A stretch of 5,772 nt of DNA from Fontimicrobium_A sp034506455. Its GTDB lineage: Bacteria; Zhuqueibacterota; Zhuqueibacteria; Residuimicrobiales; Krinioviventaceae. Numbering within the stretch: position 1 is the first letter of the stretch; the number at the start of each line of letters is the position of its first letter. The position numbers were made by a program, and so were the translations under genes. Shown in pieces: positions 1-5,772 of this stretch. The stretch covers positions 1-5,772 of the forward strand of contig JAPDPN010000156.1 in assembly GCA_034506455.1 (NCBI GenBank), given 5' to 3'. The notes beneath the pieces were generated by a model, which was given only the letters and a program-made list of their open reading frames with translations, made no database searches and had not been told where the DNA came from.

Positions 1-1469
1 GCTTTAACAACGTCGGTACGGACTTGAACCGCTACTGGCGCAGCACGGCTTATACGGTCGGTAAATTCGACCTGACCAGCCAAGTCAATAATATTCACCA
101 GGTCAAAGGCGGATTCGAATTCCGCACACATGAACTCAAATTGGATTCCTATACCCTGCGGGCTAAAATCGATCCGAACAGCGGCGCGCAGATCGTGCCG
201 TTTCAGCCGTATGTACCGGAACCGTGGAGCGCTTACCGAGAGAAATATACGCGTACGCCCAAAGAGTTTTCGGCTTACCTGCAGGACAAACTTGAGCTGA
301 AGGAAATCATTATCAATGCCGGTCTACGGTTCGACTATTTTGATCCCAATCATGTCAAGATTGCCGATCCGTCCGATCCGAGCATCTACACGCCGCTCAA
401 ACCCGAGCACAAGTGGAAGAATCCGACTGCTCCCAAAGAGGAGCGCATCGAATACACACCGGATGAACGTCGTGCCTTTATGCACAAGAAGGTCGATCCC
501 AAAATGCAGCTGAGTCCGCGTTTGGGTATTGCTTATCCGATTACCGATAAAGGCGTCATCCATTTCTCGTACGGTCACTTTTTCCAAATTCCCGAGTTTC
601 AGTATCTTTACTCCAATCCGGATTTCAAGATCACCGAAGGCGGCGGCTATTTCTTGATGGGCAATGCCGATCTCAATCCGCAGCGGACGGTGATGTATGA
701 AATCGGCCTGCAGCAGCAGCTTACGACCGACATCGGCATCGACGTCACCTTGTTCTATCGTGACGTGCGCGATTGGGTCGGCACCAGCCCGCTCATCCAA
801 ACGCCGATGCCGAGCATTCAGTATGCTCAATATGAAAATAAAGATTATGCCAACGTGCGCGGCGTAACGCTCAAATTCGAAAAACGTTACAGCCACGGTT
901 TCTCTGCGCGCGTGGATTATTCTTTCCAGGTTGCCGAAGGAACCTACTCTAATCCTACGGATGCCTTTAATGCCATTCAGGCGAAAGAAGAACCTCGCTT
1001 GAATTTGATTCCTTTGAATTGGGATCAAAATCATACTCTGAACGGCTCGTTGATTTGGGACTATCGCGGCTATACCTTCTCGCTTATCGGTCGCTACTGG
1101 ACCGGCAGGCCGTATACTCCGAGCTTCCCGGTCGGTTCTGTAGTCGGCGGTGCGGCTTTGATCGGCCTGAAAGAGAACAGCGAACGGCTGCCGAATCAAA
1201 AGAGCGTGGATTTGTATATCAACCGCAAGTTCATGATGAGCAATCGTGTCGGATTAAACGTCTTTTTGAATATTTATAACTTGTTCGACATCCGTGACGA
1301 AGTGGCGGTATACAGCGACACCGGTTCGGCGGACTATACGACAACCGTCCGTCCTTGGGCTATAACTTATAATCCGAGACGTGTCGGTACTGTTGATGAT
1401 TACGTCAAGCAGCCGGGCTGGTATACGGCACCGCGCGAAATTCAACTTGGATTCTCCCTGGAGTTCTAA
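1..1469 (+). CDS. TonB-dependent outer-membrane receptor, C-terminal part (5' truncated by window edge)
   Basis: This is the beta-barrel part of a TonB-dependent receptor, an outer-membrane channel that imports a bound ligand using TonB/ExbBD energy. The frame is open from base 3 to the TAA at 1467-1469, about 488 residues. The TTG at 24 is only an internal Leu codon, and the signal peptide, plug and early strands must lie upstream. Visible family features are alternating aromatic/polar strands, the stretch LSPRLGIAYPITDKGVIHFS followed by YGHFFQIPEF (about 510-600), NADLNPQRTVMYEIGLQQQL (about 662-720), NVRGVTLKFEKRY (about 853-890), and a last strand ending REIQLGFSLEF. The terminal Phe is the usual signal for barrel insertion by BAM. 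Long charged Pro-rich loops, such as about 345-480, should face outward. The next gene begins 15 nt downstream, indicating one operon. The substrate cannot be told from this part. The family call is firm; the KSB1/Calditrichaeota-like subtype is my impression. Confidence 0.93.
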   Translation, partial: FNNVGTDLNRYWRSTAYTVGKFDLTSQVNNIHQVKGGFEFRTHELKLDSYTLRAKIDPNSGAQIVPFQPYVPEPWSAYREKYTRTPKEFSAYLQDKLELKEIIINAGLRFDYFDPNHVKIADPSDPSIYTPLKPEHKWKNPTAPKEERIEYTPDERRAFMHKKVDPKMQLSPRLGIAYPITDKGVIHFSYGHFFQIPEFQYLYSNPDFKITEGGGYFLMGNADLNPQRTVMYEIGLQQQLTTDIGIDVTLFYRDVRDWVGTSPLIQTPMPSIQYAQYENKDYANVRGVTLKFEKRYSHGFSARVDYSFQVAEGTYSNPTDAFNAIQAKEEPRLNLIPLNWDQNHTLNGSLIWDYRGYTFSLIGRYWTGRPYTPSFPVGSVVGGAALIGLKENSERLPNQKSVDLYINRKFMMSNRVGLNVFLNIYNLFDIRDEVAVYSDTGSADYTTTVRPWAITYNPRRVGTVDDYVKQPGWYTAPREIQLGFSLEF

Positions 1470-1471
1470 GG

Positions 1472-1477
1472 AAGGAG
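1472..1477 (+). promoter_or_regulatory. Strong Shine-Dalgarno for the secreted Fn3 protein
   Basis: AAGGAG lies 7 nt before the ATG at 1485, inside the purine-rich 15-nt spacer that follows the receptor stop codon. It fixes the start of the downstream gene and supports translation from a shared receptor transcript. No promoter-like sequence fits in the spacer. Confidence 0.85.
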
Positions 1478-1484
1478 AAGGAAA

Positions 1485-4433
1485 ATGAATAAATTTTGTA
1501 GAATTCTTTTGTATCTCGTCGTCACGGTTTTCTTAACGGCAACGGCTTGGGCGCAGATGCAGGGACTGCACGGCGACTTTGCTTATCATAAAAACGGTGT
1601 CCATGCCGGAAACCAATTTCGTACGACGATCTATAACGACGGTACCTTCGGCAGCAAGGAAACAGGCGACTATTCCGGCGAATGGCCGATTAACTCAGGT
1701 CACATTTACATGATCGACGGTAATGTTTTCGTCGGCGCCGAAGTCATCGATGCGGCCGGCGATGTGAAACATATCGTCAGCACGGTAACCAGTGCCGGAA
1801 AAGGACAGCCGGGGCAATGGTCGTCGGGCGACACCGGGCCGAACGGCGAATGGTGGACCTTTCTGCCTTTGCCCAAATTTGCCAATGAAGATACCAACAA
1901 GCTGGCGATGAGCAAATGGAAATGGTCGTGGCCGCCGTACTGGCCGGATAAAATTGACGATCCGGTTGATCCGGGCTGGCCCGGCAAATGGAACGGCTAT
2001 TTTGGCAAAGATATCTTTAACGCCGACGAAGAGGCCTTTTTCGTATCCGACGACTATCAGAATCGCGAGTTCAATTTTTACCCGGACAAAAATGATAGTT
2101 CGCGGCGCGGGCTCGGCATCAGAATGTGGGTCCGTACATTCCAATGGTCAAATGCTCTGGTCGAAGACGGTATGTTCGCGCTCTTTGACCTGGAAAATAT
2201 CGGCACCTATGAGCACGACAAGGTGGCGTTCGGCTACAAGTTCGGCAACAATATGGGCGATACCATGACCAGCGGCGACGGCGGAGACGACATGGGCGCC
2301 TTTAATCAGTCGCTCAATGTCGCCTACTTGTATGACTATGACGACATCGGCGGCGGCGGTTGGACGCCTGTCGGCTATTTCGGCGGCGCCTTCCTGGAAA
2401 GCCCCGGCAACCCGTACGACGGTATCGACAACGACGGCGACGGAAGCAAATTCCCTGGTTCTGTCATTGACGAAGGCTTTTTTGCACCGAAAACTCTTTC
2501 GGTCGGAGATGATATCGTCCTGATCGATTACAAGAGTTTTGAGCGGACACTGACAAAGATGCCGAACGATACTGTCAGAGTTCAATATCAGGATTTAGTA
2601 TTTAAATTTTGGCCGGGGAAAACAGTCGTCGAGGTGCCCAATAATTTGGTCGACGATAACCTCAACGGTATAATCGATGAAACCAATGGATCAACCATCG
2701 GCACACCGCCGAATCAGGTTACGCGCTACCTCTTTATGGGGTTGAAATACATCAACTATTTTACCGGAGAAGGAAAAAATAACATTCTTTTGGATGAACG
2801 CCGCGATGACTATGTCGATAACGACGGCGACTGGAATGTGTTAACCGACGATGTCGGTATGGATGGTGTACCCTACACCGGTGATCCCGGCGAAGGCGAC
2901 GGTGTACCGACTTCAGGAGCTTTTACCGAATTTCCGGGTGAACCGCACATCGATAAAGTCGATATTGACGAAACCGACATGTTGGGTCTGACCAGTTTCA
3001 AACTTTACGAGTGGCCTGATATGCCGCATTACGAAGACGAGCTGGTCTGGAAAAACATTACGCCGGGCTATTTCGACAACCTGCTTGAAAATTTGAACAT
3101 CGAGCTGCTTTACGGTTCCGGATATTTCCCGATGCCGCCGAGGCGCATCGAACGCTTCTCCATGGGCATCTTTTGCGGTATCAGTCTCGACGACTTTTTG
3201 GTCAATACCTATTGGTTCACCAAAGCCTACAACGAGAACTACAATTTCTCCAAAGCGCCTTTGGTGCCGAATGTAAGAGCTGTTGTGGGTGACAAACGGG
3301 TCACTCTTATTTGGGACGATATTGCCGAGAGTTCGGTCGACCCGATCGCCGGTCGAGACTTTGAAGGTTACCGCATCTATCGGTCTACCGACCCCGGTTG
3401 GAACGATATGACGCCCATCACCGACGGTTACGGCTCGACGACCTTTCTTAAACCGATTGCCCAATTTGATTTGGTCAACGAGCATAAAGGCTATGCGCCG
3501 ATTTCCATTAAGGGTATACGATTCTATTTGGGCGATAATACCGGTCTGGTACACACATGGACGGACACAACCGTTCGCAACGGCCAAAAGTACTATTACG
3601 CTGTAACCTCTTATGATCATGGTATGCCGGAAGCGGGCATAGCACCTTCCGAATGCTCCAAATTTATCTCGATCTCGACCAGCGGCGAGATCGACAAAGG
3701 TGCCAACGTCGTCATCGTTCGGCCCGAGGCGCCGGTTGCAGGCTTTTTGGATGCAGAGTTGAAAGATTTTACGGCTGTTGAAGGCGGTCTGGCCACCGGC
3801 AAGATAGGCTATCAAATTATCGATCCTACAGCCATNNNNNNNNNNNNNNNNNNNNNNNNNNNNNNNNNNNNNNNNNNNNNNNNNNNNNNNNNNNNNNNNN
3901 NNNNNNNNNNNNNNNNNNNNNNNNNNNNNNNNNNNCAAGAGGTCGTGCCGTCATGGAGCCTAACGTTCGACTCGGCAACTCGCGACAGCCTGCATCGTAA
4001 CCCATTGCCCGGCGAAACCATCACCATCAAGACGCTGAAGCCGTTCTTGGCAAGGGATGTTTATGAATTCACGACCGTCGAACAGAGAATCGATCCGGAA
4101 TTGGCAAAAGCGCAGATGGATCGCATTAAAGTGGTGCCCAATCCTTACATTGTAAGCAATTCATGGGAACCGATCAATCCTTACGCCAACGGTCGCGGTC
4201 CGCGCGAACTGCATTTCATCCATCTGCCGAAAAAATGCACGATCCGCATTTTTAATGTACGCGGGCAGCTGGTGCGCGAGCTGGAGTACGAGTCCGATTC
4301 GATCAACGACGGCACGCTGATCTGGGATATGCAGACCAAAGACCGTTTAGATATCTCTTACGGCGTTTATATTTACCATGTGGATGCCGGCGAGCTGGGT
4401 GAAAAAATCGGCAAATTCGCCGTCATCAAGTAA
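1485..4433 (+). CDS. Large secreted protein with Asp-rich Ca-type loops, Fn3 region and C-terminal FlgD-Ig/T9SS-like sorting domain (contains assembly gap)
   Basis: Not a named gene; a large exported protein of a type common in FCB-related phyla. Residues 1-23 form a signal peptide (Lys/Arg start, hydrophobic core, AWA before Gln24) with no lipobox. Residues 25-300 form a Trp-rich N-terminal region with six Trp between 145 and 169, then WSNALVEDGMFALFDLENIG at 221-240. Three Asp/Asn-rich loops resembling calcium sites follow: DGIDNDGDG (312-320), VDDNLNGIIDE (389-399) and DYVDNDGDW (442-450). Residues 589-735 look like fibronectin type III (VTLIWDD, FEGYRIYRS, KYYYAVTSYD) with a long insertion near 640-690. 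Residues 879-982 match a FlgD-Ig/type IX type-A-like sorting domain (VVPNPY, IRIFNVRGQLVREL, SYGVYIYHVDA, GKFAVIK). Residues 784-817 are undetermined because of a 100-N gap, so true length is unknown. Co-operonic with the receptor, it is probably a surface or secreted partner. Binding target unknown. Confidence 0.85.
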   Translation: MNKFCRILLYLVVTVFLTATAWAQMQGLHGDFAYHKNGVHAGNQFRTTIYNDGTFGSKETGDYSGEWPINSGHIYMIDGNVFVGAEVIDAAGDVKHIVSTVTSAGKGQPGQWSSGDTGPNGEWWTFLPLPKFANEDTNKLAMSKWKWSWPPYWPDKIDDPVDPGWPGKWNGYFGKDIFNADEEAFFVSDDYQNREFNFYPDKNDSSRRGLGIRMWVRTFQWSNALVEDGMFALFDLENIGTYEHDKVAFGYKFGNNMGDTMTSGDGGDDMGAFNQSLNVAYLYDYDDIGGGGWTPVGYFGGAFLESPGNPYDGIDNDGDGSKFPGSVIDEGFFAPKTLSVGDDIVLIDYKSFERTLTKMPNDTVRVQYQDLVFKFWPGKTVVEVPNNLVDDNLNGIIDETNGSTIGTPPNQVTRYLFMGLKYINYFTGEGKNNILLDERRDDYVDNDGDWNVLTDDVGMDGVPYTGDPGEGDGVPTSGAFTEFPGEPHIDKVDIDETDMLGLTSFKLYEWPDMPHYEDELVWKNITPGYFDNLLENLNIELLYGSGYFPMPPRRIERFSMGIFCGISLDDFLVNTYWFTKAYNENYNFSKAPLVPNVRAVVGDKRVTLIWDDIAESSVDPIAGRDFEGYRIYRSTDPGWNDMTPITDGYGSTTFLKPIAQFDLVNEHKGYAPISIKGIRFYLGDNTGLVHTWTDTTVRNGQKYYYAVTSYDHGMPEAGIAPSECSKFISISTSGEIDKGANVVIVRPEAPVAGFLDAELKDFTAVEGGLATGKIGYQIIDPTAXXXXXXXXXXXXXXXXXXXXXXXXXXXXXXXXXXQEVVPSWSLTFDSATRDSLHRNPLPGETITIKTLKPFLARDVYEFTTVEQRIDPELAKAQMDRIKVVPNPYIVSNSWEPINPYANGRGPRELHFIHLPKKCTIRIFNVRGQLVRELEYESDSINDGTLIWDMQTKDRLDISYGVYIYHVDAGELGEKIGKFAVIK
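3836..3935. other. Assembly gap of exactly 100 Ns inside the Fn3/sorting-domain gene
   Basis: Exactly 100 undetermined bases separate residue 783 from residue 818 of the secreted protein. A round 100 is the usual placeholder for a gap of unknown size, so neither the missing length nor the continuity of the frame is established. Both flanks read in the same frame with the placeholder, which would happen one time in three by chance. The flanks fit a single protein: an Fn3 region before the gap and a C-terminal sorting domain after it. Confidence 0.99.
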
Positions 4434-4453
4434 GAATTGGTTGACGCTCTTAC

Positions 4454-4487
4454 AAGCCTCGAGGCTGATGCCTCGGGGCTTTTTTTT
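4454..4487 (+). terminator. Rho-independent terminator of the receptor/secreted-protein operon
   Basis: A hairpin lies 20 nt after the TAA at 4431-4433. The left arm 4454-4465 (AAGCCTCGAGGC) pairs with 4470-4481 around a TGAT loop (4466-4469). This gives about 12 base pairs with a single G-U (4459/4476). The right arm runs straight into eight T residues (4480-4487). It should end transcription of the upstream operon and separates it from the aldolase gene. Confidence 0.92.
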
Positions 4488-4532
4488 CGAAGGAAATTCA
4501 AAAGGAACGTCACGCAAAGCAGACCGATTGAC

Positions 4533-4536
4533 AGGA
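4533..4536 (+). promoter_or_regulatory. Weak putative Shine-Dalgarno for the aldolase gene
   Basis: AGGA lies 10 nt upstream of the ATG at 4547, a rather long spacing and a short match. No better purine tract precedes any other in-frame start close to the conserved N-terminal motif, so ATG 4547 stays the best start. The stretch from the terminator to the gene (4488-4546) is only 59 nt, and I found no convincing promoter pair in it. Confidence 0.4.
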
Positions 4537-4546
4537 TGAAAGCGAA

Positions 4547-5524
4547 ATGACGGCTTTCGATGAGATATGGGTCAGCGGAAGATCAGGGCTCAAATTGCTC
4601 GATTGTACCATTCGCGACGGCGGCCTCATGAACAACCACCGTTTCAACGACAAAACTGTTAAGGCAGTGTTCAAGGCTTGTGCCTCAGCCGGGATCGATG
4701 TCGTGGAAATAGGTTACCGAGCTTCCAAGAGGATCTTTGCCCCAAGCGACTATGGCAAATGGAAATACTGCAGTGAAGAGGATGTCCGTCGCGTAATCGA
4801 GGAAAACGAGACAGACGTCAAGCTTTCGGTAATGGCGGATGCTGAGCGGACAGACTATCATGAGGATATCCCTCCCAAGGAAAAAAGCGTTTTTGATATC
4901 ATTCGCGTTTCCACGTATGTCCATCAGCTGCCCGAAGCCGTGCAAATAATTCAGGATGCGCACCAAAAAGGCTATTTTACGACCGCTAATATTATGGCGG
5001 TCTCTAAAGTTACGGAAGCGGAATTGGATAGGGCGCTGGAAATGCTGGTGCAGACTGACGCCAAAGTGCTTTATCTTGTAGACAGCTACGGAGCACTCTA
5101 TCCCCACCAGGTGCGATATTTGATCGAAAAGTATGAAAAATATGCCAGACCCGAGGGCAAGTTGGTCGGCATGCATGCCCACAATAATCAGGAACTGGCT
5201 TTTGCAAACACTTTGGAGGCTATCCTTGCAGGCGCAGATATTGTTGACGGTACGTTGGCCGGATTGGGTAGGGGGGCAGGCAACTGCCGACTGGAATCGT
5301 TAGTGAGTTATTTGCGGAATTCGCGTTACCAATTGGCTCCCCTTCTTGAATGCATTGCCGACACTATTGAACCCTTGCGCGACGAACTTAAATGGGGCTT
5401 TGATGTGCCTTACCTTTTAACCGGAGTCATGAATCGTCACCCTTCATCCGCAATCAATTTCAACAATTCCGGTGATCGGGGCAACTATTTAAAGTTTTAC
5501 AACCTGTTGCTGGAATCCGAATAA
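4547..5524 (+). CDS. HMGL-like aldolase / DRE-TIM metallolyase family protein (4-hydroxy-2-oxovalerate aldolase-like)
   Basis: A 325-residue cytoplasmic TIM-barrel protein of the DRE-TIM metallolyase superfamily (HMG-CoA lyase, isopropylmalate synthase, DmpG-type aldolases), which cleave or form C-C bonds next to a carbonyl using a divalent metal. The first strand carries LLDCTIRDGG (17-26), giving the expected Arg23 and metal-ligand Asp24. VVEIGY (52-57) marks the second strand. LYLVDSYGALYP (175-186) is the usual D-S-x-G strand. GMHAHNN (208-214) supplies metal ligands His210 and His212. GLGRGAGN (239-246) is the glycine-rich loop. In DmpG/BphI a catalytic His follows the RDG motif by two residues; here that position is Leu27, so true 4-hydroxy-2-oxovalerate aldolase activity is doubtful. 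There is no sign of a DmpG communication domain or an acetaldehyde dehydrogenase partner. The gene stands alone between two terminators. Superfamily certain; substrate unknown. Confidence 0.9.
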   Translation: MTAFDEIWVSGRSGLKLLDCTIRDGGLMNNHRFNDKTVKAVFKACASAGIDVVEIGYRASKRIFAPSDYGKWKYCSEEDVRRVIEENETDVKLSVMADAERTDYHEDIPPKEKSVFDIIRVSTYVHQLPEAVQIIQDAHQKGYFTTANIMAVSKVTEAELDRALEMLVQTDAKVLYLVDSYGALYPHQVRYLIEKYEKYARPEGKLVGMHAHNNQELAFANTLEAILAGADIVDGTLAGLGRGAGNCRLESLVSYLRNSRYQLAPLLECIADTIEPLRDELKWGFDVPYLLTGVMNRHPSSAINFNNSGDRGNYLKFYNLLLESE

Positions 5525-5555
5525 AAAAGAGCTCGGGAATTTCCCGAGCTCTTTT
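5525..5555. terminator. Bidirectional intrinsic terminator between convergent genes
   Basis: A near-perfect palindrome: 5525-5538 pairs with 5542-5555, 14 base pairs around a 3-nt loop (5539-5541). The core is GAGCTCGGGA. The stem is flanked by an A-tract on the left (5523-5528) and a T-tract on the right (5552-5555, then CTT), so each strand reads as hairpin plus U-rich tail. It begins directly after the aldolase TAA (5522-5524) and ends one base before the stop codon of the minus-strand gene (5557-5559), serving both. Confidence 0.92.
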
Positions 5556-5556
5556 C

Positions 5557-5772
5557 TTACGGCTTGTTGACAACCAAACCGGTCGGGGGTGCAGGAGGAA
5601 TGGTGTCGCGAATTGTACCGATGTGCAAAACCCATTCGCCTGTAAAGGGAGGCGTCAGCGTAACTGAACCGCCGCCGTTCACTTTTGTAATCGAAGAATG
5701 TTCGTTCGTTTTGGGGTTCATCCATTGCATGTCCAAGGTCCCCTTGACAGCAGACAAATTGATGGTCACGGG
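5557..5772 (-). CDS. C-terminal end of a secreted protein, probable collagen-binding-type beta-sandwich tail of a glycoside hydrolase (5' part outside window)
   Basis: Read on the minus strand, the frame is open from the window edge (CCC at 5770-5772, then GTG, an internal Val) to the TAA at 5557-5559, giving 71 visible residues. The order of motifs is VTINLSAVKGTLDMQWMNPK, then an Asn-Gly-Gly-Gly turn, VTLTPPFTGEWVLHIG, and a tail DTIPPAPPTGLVVNKP. The pattern of a W-x-(D/N)-P-(R/K)-T segment followed by TPP...G-(D/E)-WVL matches the small C-terminal domain called 'putative collagen-binding domain' that ends many DUF4038/apiosidase-like and related glycoside hydrolases. That is recall of the family pattern, and the catalytic domain is not visible. 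The Pro-rich tail looks like the first strand of an Fn3 domain that stops short. The gene converges on the aldolase and shares its terminator. It is definitely coding and partial; the enzyme assignment is tentative. Confidence 0.7.
   Translation of the reverse strand, partial: PVTINLSAVKGTLDMQWMNPKTNEHSSITKVNGGGSVTLTPPFTGEWVLHIGTIRDTIPPAPPTGLVVNKP

Noticed and set aside
24..26. TTG as the start codon of the receptor gene
   Set aside because: The frame is open upstream to base 3 and reads as continuous receptor sequence, and a receptor needs a signal peptide and plug that would lie before the window. The TTG is an internal Leu codon.
324..1199. Long open frame on the minus strand (291 codons) opposite the receptor gene
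   Set aside because: It lies wholly antisense to a clear TonB-receptor barrel, its translation has no recognisable motif, and it has no ribosome site or promoter. It is a by-product of the codon usage of the real gene.
1485..1557. Lipoprotein signal for the secreted protein (Cys5)
   Set aside because: Cys5 is before the hydrophobic core and no L-x-x-C lipobox follows it; the AWA-Gln site fits ordinary signal peptidase I.
2913..3938. Long open frame on the minus strand (341 codons) opposite the secreted protein
   Set aside because: It is antisense to well-supported coding sequence, and its upstream end runs through the N-run, so its length is partly an artefact of the gap.
4528..4533. Perfect -35-like TTGACA upstream of the aldolase
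   Set aside because: A -10 box 16-18 nt downstream would fall inside the coding start (about 4550-4557), where the sequence is CGGCTTT-like, and transcription would begin past the ATG. Probably coincidence.
5271..5277. G-run in the aldolase gene as a possible frameshift
   Set aside because: The frame is intact through the run and encodes the conserved GLGRGAGN loop, so there is no sign of a sequencing or programmed shift.
5489..5725. 78-codon minus-strand frame overlapping the end of the aldolase
   Set aside because: It overlaps both the aldolase 3' end and the partial minus-strand gene in another frame, spans the terminator hairpin, and has an Arg/Phe/Ser-rich composition without motifs.

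Overview
The window looks like a scaffolded chromosomal fragment, probably metagenome-derived because it carries a run of exactly 100 Ns inside a gene. The organism is a Gram-negative bacterium with an outer membrane. A TonB-dependent receptor barrel is followed by a large secreted protein with Asp-rich loops, a fibronectin type III region and a C-terminal FlgD-Ig/type IX-sorting-like domain. That combination is typical of the Fibrobacteres-Chlorobi-Bacteroidetes (FCB) group and its relatives (Calditrichaeota, KSB1, Ignavibacteria, Marinimicrobia). The motif wording of both proteins resembles KSB1/Calditrichaeota-type proteins as I remember them. The FCB-like placement is fairly safe; the phylum is only a guess.

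Layout: (1) 1-1469, plus strand: the C-terminal half of a TonB-dependent outer-membrane receptor whose start lies outside the window. (2) 1485-4433, plus strand: a 982-codon secreted multidomain protein (length includes the gap). It starts 15 nt after the receptor stop behind a strong Shine-Dalgarno sequence, so the two are almost certainly one transcript. It is interrupted by the 3836-3935 gap. (3) 4454-4487: a strong intrinsic terminator closing that operon. (4) 4547-5524, plus strand: a DRE-TIM metallolyase/HMGL-like aldolase. (5) 5525-5555: a hairpin with A- and T-tracts that can terminate transcription from both sides. (6) 5557-5772, minus strand: the C-terminal end of a gene converging on the aldolase, probably the beta-sandwich 'collagen-binding' tail found on some secreted glycoside hydrolases.

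Functionally, the first two genes form a surface module: an energised outer-membrane channel and a large exported partner. The arrangement recalls SusC/SusD pairs, but the partner is not a SusD homologue as far as I can see, and no substrate can be inferred. The aldolase is cytoplasmic and is separated from the surface operon by a terminator, so a shared pathway is not supported. The minus-strand gene, if it is a glycosidase, would also be secreted, but only its last 71 codons are visible. I found no RNA genes, CRISPR arrays, insertion sequences or phage-like genes. The least described element is the receptor plus Fn3/sorting-domain pair; nothing here proves a new system.
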